Positions 28,402 to 34,616 of a stretch of 64,000 bases of DNA are shown piece by piece. The notes under the pieces were generated by a model. That model saw only the letters and a list, made by a program, of their open reading frames with translations. It was not told the DNA's origin and made no database searches. Both the position numbers and the translations under genes were made by a program. Origin of the DNA: CAWDVB01 sp963824105 (lineage in GTDB: Bacteria > Actinomycetota > Actinomycetes > Propionibacteriales > Nocardioidaceae); contig CAWGNN010000010.1 in assembly GCA_963824105.1 (NCBI GenBank), forward strand, positions 248,001 to 312,000, read 5' to 3'. Each line of letters starts with the position of its first letter. Positions within the stretch are counted from its first letter, which is position 1.

Positions 28402-28704
28402 TCACGAACGGACGAGGCGTGCGATCGCGGCGGAGGCCTCGTCGATCTTGACGTCGAGGTGGTCGGGGTGACCGGCTGCGTTGGCGACGCAGTGCCGCAG
28501 GTGCTCGTCGAGCAGCGACAGCGCGAAGGACTCCAGCGCCCGGGTCACCGCCGAAACCTGGGTGAGGACGTCGATGCAGTACTGCTCCTCATCGATCATC
28601 CGCTGGAGGCCTCGGACCTGGCCCTCGATGCGGCGCAGCCGCTTGATCTGCTCCGGCTTGGTGTCCAAGTAGCCGGGTGACTCAGGGGTTTCCATGTCGG
28701 CCAT
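28402..28704 (-). CDS. csoR: Copper-sensing repressor CsoR
   Basis: DUF156-family repressor of about 100 residues. The Cu(I) ligands of the C-H-C type are visible: Cys in EEQYCIDVLTQ, and His and Cys in DEHLRHCV. First gene of the copper operon. Start either ATG 28704 or ATG 28695; the second lies 7 nt downstream of a TATCAT -10-like element, suggesting a leaderless mRNA. A CsoR-type operator overlaps this promoter, so it should repress itself and release DNA when copper binds. Confidence 0.94.
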   Translation of the reverse strand: MADMETPESPGYLDTKPEQIKRLRRIEGQVRGLQRMIDEEQYCIDVLTQVSAVTRALESFALSLLDEHLRHCVANAAGHPDHLDVKIDEASAAIARLVRS

Positions 28705-28722
28705 GATACCCCGCATGGGTAT
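28703..28722 (-). promoter_or_regulatory. csoR promoter and autoregulatory operator
   Basis: ATACCCCGCATGGGTAT at 28706-28722 has ATACCC and GGGTAT arms around a five-base centre, the CsoR operator pattern. It overlaps a minus-strand -10-like TATCAT (28708-28703), so bound CsoR would block the promoter. No clear -35 is seen. Confidence 0.7.
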
Positions 28723-28766
28723 CTCCGCACGGGACGAAGGTCGCAATCTCGGGCAGCTCTTCGCTC

Positions 28767-28780
28767 GGGACGTGCGCCCC
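28767..28780. promoter_or_regulatory. Possible DevR-box-like site upstream of DUF1918 gene
   Basis: GGGACGTGCGCCCC resembles the known mycobacterial DosR box core (GGGAC, four bases, GTCCC) but with a mismatched right half. It lies 60 bp upstream of the DUF1918 ATG. Weak; listed because a DevR/DevS pair is encoded 8 kb away. Confidence 0.3.
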
Positions 28781-28839
28781 TACCCGCAAGGCAGCCTCGG
28801 TGACACGGTGGAGGCAGGTACTCGCAGAAAGGCACGATC

Positions 28840-29052
28840 ATGAAGGCCAGTGTTGGAGATCGACTTGTCATCCGCGGTACTCACGTCGATGAGCCTGTCA
28901 AGGACGGCGAGATCATCGAAGTGCGACACCCCGATGGCGCTCCTCCGTACCTCGTGCGTTGGTCCGGTGATGGGCACGAGGGGCTGGTCTTCCCAGGCCC
29001 GGACGCCTTCGTCGAACACCCGAGCACGAGCAACGACGAAGCCGGCGAGTGA
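28840..29052 (+). CDS. DUF1918 protein
   Basis: A 70-residue protein of the DUF1918 family: KASVGDRLVIRGTHV at the start, then GEIIEVRHPDGAPPYLVRW and FPGPDAFVEH. The fold is a small beta barrel; function unknown. AAAGG-type site upstream. It opens the stress/dormancy-like region and is followed by a bidirectional terminator. Confidence 0.88.
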   Translation: MKASVGDRLVIRGTHVDEPVKDGEIIEVRHPDGAPPYLVRWSGDGHEGLVFPGPDAFVEHPSTSNDEAGE

Positions 29053-29073
29053 CCGCTGAGGGCACGGTGACGA

Positions 29074-29107
29074 ACAGACGCACCCGGAGGGTTCCAGGTG
29101 CGTCTGT
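29074..29107. terminator. Bidirectional terminator between DUF1918 and Hsp20 genes
   Basis: An 11-bp perfect stem, ACAGACGCACC at 29074-29084 pairing with GGTGCGTCTGT at 29097-29107, with a 12-nt loop. It lies between two convergent genes. Confidence 0.7.
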
Positions 29108-29178
29108 CGTGGACCAGAGGCGGGTCGTGCACGGTGGGGAAGCCGACAGCTCGGTCTAGTTGTCAGCGTCCTTGCGGA

Positions 29179-29508
29179 CTACGGGATCATCTTGGTGGCC
29201 TCCTCCGGCTCCTCGAGTTGCGGGATCCGCACCGCCAAGACACCGTCGGAGTAGGTCGCCGTCACTTGCCCGGGCTTGTCTCCCTGCGGGAGCGGCACCG
29301 TCCGTGGGAACGATCCGTAGTGGAACTCGCTCAGGTGCTCGTCGTGGACCTTCTCGTGACGAGTCCCCTTGATCGTCGGCATCTCGTGATCGACGGTGAG
29401 TTCGACGCCCTTGTCGGGGTCGATTCCCGGCATCTGCGCGCGCAGCACGTAGCCGAAGCCCTCAACCCGGATCGTCGGGGAGGGGCAAGTGCCTTGATCG
29501 GTGCCCAC
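29179..29508 (-). CDS. Small heat-shock protein Hsp20, short N-terminus
   Basis: An alpha-crystallin domain protein of about 109 residues from GTG 29508. Recognisable parts: RVEGFGYVLRAQMPGIDPDKGVELTV, SEFHYGSFPRTVPLP and TYSDGVLAVRIPQLEEPEE. Relatives usually have a longer first strand (VDGDTLVVRAE) and a DGVLHIRAER strand; here these read VEGFGYVLRAQ and DHEMPTIKGTR, so the protein may be diverged or partly decayed. The reading extends to 29697 but that part has no Hsp20-like sequence. Hsp20 (HspX) is a core member of the DosR dormancy regulon in mycobacteria. Confidence 0.7.
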   Translation of the reverse strand: MGTDQGTCPSPTIRVEGFGYVLRAQMPGIDPDKGVELTVDHEMPTIKGTRHEKVHDEHLSEFHYGSFPRTVPLPQGDKPGQVTATYSDGVLAVRIPQLEEPEEATKMIP

Positions 29509-29590
29509 GGAGGATCCAGGTGTGGTCCTTTGTCCCGTCCATTCTCGGTGGGTCGGGGGCTGGCGCGCATGAAACTGATGTCCGGAGTAG

Positions 29591-29598
29591 GTCCCGAA
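29591..29598 (-). promoter_or_regulatory. DevR-box half-site upstream of hsp20
   Basis: On the minus strand TTCGGGAC matches all eight bases of the left half of the mycobacterial DosR box (TTSGGGAC), about 85 bp upstream of the Hsp20 start. The right half is not conserved. Confidence 0.3.
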
Positions 29599-29742
29599 TG
29601 CGAGCCGACTGCGGTGCTCGCTACGGGTCGATGAGCGAAGGAAGGACCATGGTCGGCGCGGAATGGGCGTGTCTACCTGTGTCTGACCCATATCCATGCA
29701 GGTACCTTCGAGACACGGGCAAGACCCAGCAAGGGGGGTGGC

Positions 29743-29898
29743 ATGTCAACCAAGGTCGTCGCCCACGGATCGGACTTTGCCGGACCAGCCGCGGCGCTCG
29801 ACGTCAAACACGAGTTCGGGGACTAGGCGGACACGTCCGCTTTCTGCGAGCAATCCGAGGGGCTCGCGGAGTACCACGCCGAGGAGGTGAGGGGATGA
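29743..29898 (+). pseudogene. Small gene interrupted by an in-frame amber codon
   Basis: From ATG 29743 a frame reads MSTKVVAHGSDFAGPAAALD through VKHEFGD, then TAG at 29824-29826, then ADTSAFCEQSEGLAEYHAEE to a TGA at 29896-29898. About four fifths of codons on both sides of the TAG end in G or C, as in real genes here. A very strong AAGGGGGG site precedes the ATG, and the final TGA overlaps the next ATG by 4 bp. A single TGG-to-TAG change would explain the break. It may be a pseudogene, an error or a readthrough product; not recognised as a family. Confidence 0.5.
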
Positions 29899-30605
29899 GG
29901 CGGCACAAGCGACGTCCGTTCGACGAGACGGACGTCCACGACCTCGCGGCTCAACCCGTGGGATCGGCTCCCGAGTCGCCGGCCTACCTCGATCCCGCCC
30001 AGTCCCTGGCCGAGGTGCTCGCCTCGCGCGACCTGATTGTGCTGCGCTGCGAGATGCTCGTCCACGACCTCGTCGACCGGCTGGACGCCACCTGGCAGGC
30101 GCACCACCGCCGTTCGGTGGAGGACCTCCGCGAGCACACCGTGGGCTTCGTCTCCCATTTTCTCGGGGCACACCTGCGCGACCTCGCCGGGCAGGCTGAC
30201 AGTCCCGCGCACGCCCGGGCAGTGCAGGCGGCGGTTGGGGCGGCTGAGCAGGTGGGGGAGCAGCGTCTGCGTGAGCTGCCACTGCTGGTGACCCGCCGGT
30301 CACTGCAGGAGTTCTTTGCGCCGAGCCAAGCGACCAGCCGCTTCGAGGACGTCGGGGACGAGATGGCCGTGGCTGCGGTGGATTCTTTTGTGCAGGCACT
30401 GCGACAGGACGTCCGGGAGCCTGTCGCGGACGGGTCCGGCACGGACGACGAGCTCGGCGGGCTACCCTCAACCCGTGCTGAACCAGACCTGCCACGTCCT
30501 GTCCGCGTCGAGTCTCAAAGACGCCGCGTTCGAGTCGATGCCGTTGTTCCGAGACCAGATCCTGACCGGATCACCCGAGGTGAGCATGAAGGAGCTCGCC
30601 CATGA
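29895..30605 (+). CDS. Hypothetical helical protein coupled to the interrupted gene
   Basis: About 236 residues, unknown family. It begins MRRHKRRPFDETDVHDLAAQ and is mostly charged helix (VLRCEMLVHDLVDRLDATWQ, HTVGFVSHFLGAHLRDLAGQ, VAAVDSFVQALRQDVREPV). The ATG overlaps the upstream stop by 4 bp. The last 43 codons overlap the cupin gene in another frame and become Arg/Pro-rich, so the original C-terminus may have been nearer 30475. Composition up to that point is consistent with a real protein. Confidence 0.6.
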   Translation: MRRHKRRPFDETDVHDLAAQPVGSAPESPAYLDPAQSLAEVLASRDLIVLRCEMLVHDLVDRLDATWQAHHRRSVEDLREHTVGFVSHFLGAHLRDLAGQADSPAHARAVQAAVGAAEQVGEQRLRELPLLVTRRSLQEFFAPSQATSRFEDVGDEMAVAAVDSFVQALRQDVREPVADGSGTDDELGGLPSTRAEPDLPRPVRVESQRRRVRVDAVVPRPDPDRITRGEHEGARP

Positions 30606-30858
30606 CTCGGTGATGGAGGTCGGCGTCTGGGAGCACACCCCGGGCAGGACCACCGACATCGAGGCCGACGAGGTCTTCGTGGTGCTTGCCGGGCGGGCGA
30701 CCATCGAAGTGAGCGGTGGCCCGACCCTCGAGCTCGGCCCCGGAGACATCGGTTTCCTGGCCAGCGGAGCCTCCACGGTGTGGACCATCCACGAGACCTT
30801 CCGCAAGTTCTACGTTGCCGGTGTGGGTCAAGGGCCCAGCATCAACGCTGAAGACTGA
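30475..30858 (+). CDS. Cupin-domain protein (DUF861-like)
   Basis: A 127-residue small beta-barrel protein from GTG 30475. Core: VGVWEHTPGRTTDIEADEVF, then VVLAGRATIEVSGGPTLELGPGDIGFL, then STVWTIHETFRKFYV. This is the Cupin_3 pattern, often linked to small-molecule binding or enzymatic isomerisation. The first conserved cupin motif lacks the usual HxH pair, so metal binding is uncertain. It overlaps the upstream gene by 131 bp. Confidence 0.82.
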   Translation: MLNQTCHVLSASSLKDAAFESMPLFRDQILTGSPEVSMKELAHDSVMEVGVWEHTPGRTTDIEADEVFVVLAGRATIEVSGGPTLELGPGDIGFLASGASTVWTIHETFRKFYVAGVGQGPSINAED

Positions 30859-30879
30859 GCGTCACGCGGCCGGCCGCGG

Positions 30880-31959
30880 TCAGCATCCGATCGAGAACAC
30901 CTCATGCACGGGTCGCCGCGGCGTCTGCGGGATGGGGTCCGCGTCAGGGTCCGGGCGTGACACCTGCACCACGATCTGGAGGCAGAGCGATCCTCCGAAG
31001 AGGCGCTCCTCGAGGTGTCCCCGGGTCTGATCGACCTCCACCGCTTGGCTGAGCGGCAGCACCGCCAGCCCGTCCGCGGTGCCTTGAAGCAGGAGTGCGC
31101 TCAGCGCCTCACCGGCCCTGAGTCGGGAGAGGGGATCGTCTGAGGAGGTGCCGATGGCGATCCAGTTGCGTTGCGGCTCGTGTTGGCGCTGGGGGAGGTC
31201 AGCCAGGGCGCCGGAGGGGAACCGGGTCACCGGAGCCAGCTGTGTCGCGAGGGCCCCGGAGGTTCGGAGGCGGTTCGCGGGCGGAACCCCATCGTGTGGG
31301 TTGTCCTCCATCCAACGTGCCATCTCTGCCAGCCCCGCCTCGTTCGAGTCCTGGATCACTCGGGCGAAGAGCAGCATGTCGGAGAGCTGCTGCTGAGCGT
31401 GGTGGCCCTCCAACGAGACCGCTGATGCGCCCTGACGGGCAGCGCTCACGGTGAGGTAGTCGAGGTAGCTCAGACTGACCGGAGGTGCCGAGTGGTGCCG
31501 CCGGTCGCTGCGCCGGGTGAAGATCGCCGCGTATAGGTCGTCGGCGACCTTTGGCGGCCTCCCGCCCGCCGGCTCCAGCCGGAGCTCGGCGAGCAGATTG
31601 TCCCGTCCGCGATCCGGAACGCGACGGACGACGGTCTTCCAGCCCTCGTGCTGAGCTGCGACCCGGAAGTGATGCAGCGCCGCACCGCAACTGATGATCA
31701 GGTCACGCGTTTCGGAGTCCTGGTGTCGGATCTGACGTGAGTGGTCCGCATGCAAGGAGACCACTCCGCCGGAATAGCGCCAGGACCACGGCTGGGTGTT
31801 GTGGACCGAGGGCGCGCGCACGGCTGCGTGGATCAGGGTCTCGACCTGATCTTCCGAAGGCGCTTCCATGAGCACCACGGCCACTCCTCCGTCTCGGTCC
31901 CCGATGGGTGCCCTTACGGCAGGATCCGGGGCGGCTGAAGGCATTTGGGCCACGGACAT
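30880..31959 (-). CDS. Acg-type nitroreductase-fold protein
   Basis: A 359-residue member of the Acg family (M. tuberculosis Rv2032 and relatives), whose members bind FMN in an occluded site. Recognisable: LIHAAVRAPSVHNTQPWSWR near residue 45, RDLIISCGAALHHFRVAA, TRRSDRRHHSAPPVS and the late LSALLLQGTADGLAVLPLSQ. In mycobacteria such genes belong to the DosR dormancy regulon; here the gene lies between Hsp20 and the CBS/USP pair. Start ATG 31959 has GGAG 11 bases upstream. Confidence 0.88.
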   Translation of the reverse strand: MSVAQMPSAAPDPAVRAPIGDRDGGVAVVLMEAPSEDQVETLIHAAVRAPSVHNTQPWSWRYSGGVVSLHADHSRQIRHQDSETRDLIISCGAALHHFRVAAQHEGWKTVVRRVPDRGRDNLLAELRLEPAGGRPPKVADDLYAAIFTRRSDRRHHSAPPVSLSYLDYLTVSAARQGASAVSLEGHHAQQQLSDMLLFARVIQDSNEAGLAEMARWMEDNPHDGVPPANRLRTSGALATQLAPVTRFPSGALADLPQRQHEPQRNWIAIGTSSDDPLSRLRAGEALSALLLQGTADGLAVLPLSQAVEVDQTRGHLEERLFGGSLCLQIVVQVSRPDPDADPIPQTPRRPVHEVFSIGC

Positions 31960-31994
31960 CGACTGTTGACTCCGGGTTGAGAGACGATAGACCC

Positions 31995-33197
31995 ATGGGT
32001 GGGCTCTCCGGCTGGGAGGCGATCGGAGTCGCTGCCGCGCTCGGCCTTCTCGTTGGCGCCGAACGTGAACGCACCGGCCACCGCCCGGCGGGCATCCGCA
32101 CCTTCACCTTGGCCGCGGTTCTCGGCAGCGTCGCCACCTTCGTCCCCTGGTGGATCGGCGTCCCTCTCGTCGCGGTGGTCGGTCTGCTGGTCGTCGTGGC
32201 CTACGGGGTGGCCCGTGAGCGTGAGCCCGGCATGACGACCGAGGTCGCCCTCGTGCTCACCGTTGGGCTGGGTGCGCTGGCGCATACCGAACCGGCGCTG
32301 GCCGTCGGGATCGCGGTCGGCGTGACGGCGTTGCTCCTTTCCAAGCAGGGACTCCACCGCTTCATCCAGACCACCGTGACCGACCTCGAGAGGACCGACG
32401 CCCTCAAGTTCCTGGTCGCGGCCTTTATCGTCCTGCCGCTGCTGCCCGACCGCGCGGTAGGACCGTACGACGTGGTGAACCCCCGGGCCTTGTGGTTCCT
32501 GGTCGTGCTGATCACCGGGATCGGCTGGCTGGGGTACGCGGCAACCCGACTGCTGGGTCCGGCGCGTGGCTTGATGGTGACCGGACTCGCCGGTGGATTC
32601 GTGTCCGGTATCGCCACGACTGGGGCCATGGGAGCCCGGTCGCGCGAGCCCGGCCGGGCCAGCCCGGCGCTGGCGGGCGCGTTGATGGCCAGCGTTTCGA
32701 CCTTGGTACTGGTCACGGTCCTGCTCTTCGTCATCTCGCCATCGATCGCCCTGGACCTGGTTCCCGGCACCGCGACCGGCGCGGCATTCCTGTCCCTGGA
32801 GTCCTGGTGGCTGCAGCGCGGCCAGCCGGCCCGCGGGGAGGACACGTCCGGGCGCCCCTTCGACCTGGTGCCGGCACTCGTACTGGCAGTGGTGCTGTCG
32901 ACCGTCCTGCTGGCCACCCGCTGGTTGACCGACCTGCTGGGCAGCGCCGGCGCCGTCCTGGTGGCCTCCGTCGGAGGTCTGGCCGACAGCCACGGCACCA
33001 GCGTGGCGATGGCGACTCTGGCCGTCCAGGGCTCGATCAGTCAGCCGGTTGCGATCGCCGCGATCGCCATGGCACTGGGGACGAACACCGTGGTGAAGGT
33101 CGTGGCGGCGCTGACTGGTGGTCCTGCTTTCGCAGTTCGCGTGACCTTGTGGCTGGCGCCGGCCGTCGTGGCCGTGGCACTGGCGGCTGCCCTGTGA
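31995..33197 (+). CDS. MgtC/DUF4010-family membrane protein
   Basis: About 400 residues with some eleven membrane segments. The N-terminal part is MgtC/SapB-like (LGLLVGAERERTGHRPAGIRT with the conserved GxERE and RPAGIRT motifs) and the rest is the DUF4010 unit (ATTGAMGARSREPGRASPAL; GGLADSHGTSVAMATL). ATG 31995 chosen because it begins directly before the conserved first helix. Function unknown; convergent with the CBS-BON gene. Confidence 0.88.
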   Translation: MGGLSGWEAIGVAAALGLLVGAERERTGHRPAGIRTFTLAAVLGSVATFVPWWIGVPLVAVVGLLVVVAYGVAREREPGMTTEVALVLTVGLGALAHTEPALAVGIAVGVTALLLSKQGLHRFIQTTVTDLERTDALKFLVAAFIVLPLLPDRAVGPYDVVNPRALWFLVVLITGIGWLGYAATRLLGPARGLMVTGLAGGFVSGIATTGAMGARSREPGRASPALAGALMASVSTLVLVTVLLFVISPSIALDLVPGTATGAAFLSLESWWLQRGQPARGEDTSGRPFDLVPALVLAVVLSTVLLATRWLTDLLGSAGAVLVASVGGLADSHGTSVAMATLAVQGSISQPVAIAAIAMALGTNTVVKVVAALTGGPAFAVRVTLWLAPAVVAVALAAAL

Positions 33198-33206
33198 TCT
33201 GACCGG

Positions 33207-33224
33207 GCCGCCTCGCTCGGCGGC
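33207..33224. terminator. Short hairpin between convergent DUF4010 and CBS-BON genes
   Basis: GCCGCC at 33207-33212 pairs with GGCGGC at 33219-33224, 6-nt loop. Weak but placed between convergent stops. Confidence 0.4.
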
Positions 33225-33240
33225 GGGCTGCACAGTGGCG

Positions 33241-33846
33241 TCAGGTGGAAGCGCCCTCGGTCGGGTGCACATGGACGGCCACCACGCCGGCGACGGAGGC
33301 GGCCAACCCGCGGGCCAGCCTCGTCTCCGAATCGGTGGCGGCGCCTTCGATGGTGACCGCTCCGGAGTCGACGGCGATCCGCCAGGCGTAGCCGGCGGCG
33401 TGGGCGAGCCGCTCGATGGCGTCGTGGATGTCTCCGTCTCGCCTGGCCAGGGCGTGCACGATGTCCCGGCGACTCAGCATCCCGACGACGCGCCCCTCCG
33501 AAAGCACAGGAAGACTCTTGACCACGGTCCCCGTCATCAACGCCACCGCATCGGTGACGTCATCGTCGGCGTTGACGCTCAGCACCTGACGGGACATCAC
33601 ATCGGCGACGCAGTACGGGCGGGCGTCCTCATCCATATGGACTGGGATGAGGTGTTTGCGCTCATCGGGCCGTACGGCGTTCTGAATCAGGTTCGCCTCG
33701 CTGATCACCCCGACCAGCCGCCCCTGCGAGTCCACCACCGGCATGGACGTGATCGAGTGCTCGTCGATGACGACCAAGGCCTCCTTGAGGCGGGCCTCGG
33801 GATTGATCGTGATGGCCGGCCGGGACATCAGTTCACGGACGAGCAA
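33241..33846 (-). CDS. CBS-pair protein with BON domain
   Basis: A 201-residue cytoplasmic protein: first CBS motif (VRELMSRPAITINPEARLKEA, MPVVDSQGRLVGVISEANLI), second CBS motif (VADVMSRQVLSVNADDDV, LPVLSEGRVVGMLSRRDIV) and a C-terminal BON domain (DSGAVTIEGAATDSETRLA). CBS pairs sense adenine nucleotides. The related Hrp1 (Rv2626c) is a DosR regulon protein. It is 9 bp downstream of the universal stress protein gene. Confidence 0.92.
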   Translation of the reverse strand: MLVRELMSRPAITINPEARLKEALVVIDEHSITSMPVVDSQGRLVGVISEANLIQNAVRPDERKHLIPVHMDEDARPYCVADVMSRQVLSVNADDDVTDAVALMTGTVVKSLPVLSEGRVVGMLSRRDIVHALARRDGDIHDAIERLAHAAGYAWRIAVDSGAVTIEGAATDSETRLARGLAASVAGVVAVHVHPTEGAST

Positions 33847-33855
33847 TCGGTCCTC

Positions 33856-34338
33856 CTAGCGGATGGCGGCGATCTGGTCCTTGTCGGCGGAGGACCGAGG
33901 AGAGTCCTCGGGGGTCGGAACCACCATGACCGGCACCCTGCTGTGCCGCACGCAGTAGTCGCTGACCGACCCCAACAGGGCGCGCCGCAGTGCGCCCTTG
34001 TGGGAGTGGCCGACAACGAGGTACGACGCGTGGTTGGCCATGTGCACCAGAACGGGTCCGGGCTCTCCTTCGACGACCAGTCGTGAGACGACCGGCACGA
34101 CGTCGAGTTTGCGGATGACCTCGTGCAACTGCTGGTCCTGGATCTCCTCGGCGGCCTGGCGGGCCGCATCGAGGCCGGTAGCCATCGCCTCGTAGGGCTC
34201 GCCCCAACTCCAGGTGGTGACCACTTCGACGGAGCAGTCGCGCCTGACGCCCTCGTCGAGGGCGAACAGAAGCGCAGCGGCACCTTCTGGGGTGCCATCC
34301 ACCCCGACGACGATCACAGGTTCCCGATCCTGCAGCAC
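33856..34338 (-). CDS. Universal stress protein, ATP-binding type
   Basis: A 160-residue USP with one domain. The ATP-binding motif is VVGHSHKGALRRALLGSVSDY, which fits the G-2x-G-9x-G-S pattern, followed by HSRVPVMVVP. N-terminal strand PVIVVGVDGTPEG. First gene of a two-gene operon with the CBS-BON gene. USP genes are prominent in DosR regulons. Confidence 0.93.
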   Translation of the reverse strand: MLQDREPVIVVGVDGTPEGAAALLFALDEGVRRDCSVEVVTTWSWGEPYEAMATGLDAARQAAEEIQDQQLHEVIRKLDVVPVVSRLVVEGEPGPVLVHMANHASYLVVGHSHKGALRRALLGSVSDYCVRHSRVPVMVVPTPEDSPRSSADKDQIAAIR

Positions 34339-34419
34339 AGCAGCCTCCTCGTGTGGGCTACACCGACAGGATGGCGGCTGCGCGGGGCCTACCTACAGTG
34401 GCGAAGGACGCGAGCGTGG

Positions 34420-34433
34420 GGGACGAAGGTCTA
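34420..34433. promoter_or_regulatory. Possible DevR-box-like site upstream of the USP gene
   Basis: GGGACGAAGGTCTA has an intact GGGAC half and a partial GTCCC half with the 4-bp spacing of the DosR box, 82 bp upstream of the USP start. The 278 bp between USP and the DevS-like gene also contain a GTCCCCGAA half-site at 34501 and otherwise nothing recognised. Confidence 0.35.
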
Positions 34434-34616
34434 GGTCACAGGGCGGTTGACTCCGGTGCTGGTCAGGGGTGCGCCCATGGGTCGGCGGACTAGTCAGTAG
34501 GTCCCCGAAGGGTCGGAACTCGGCCCCGACGTCGACGCGTCACCGGTCTCGGCGAGGATCCATCCGTGATGGCTTCAGCGCTGCCATCGCCGCTGCGACC
34601 CGGGCCTGGACAGGGG

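Noticed and set aside
29746..30495. Long minus-strand ORF of about 249 codons
   Set aside because: Its product is mostly Arg, Pro and Ala in a shadow pattern; the plus-strand frame at 29895 has normal composition and coupling to its neighbour.
28767..34510. Full DosR box
   Set aside because: No site matched both halves of the 20-bp consensus; only half-sites are reported.
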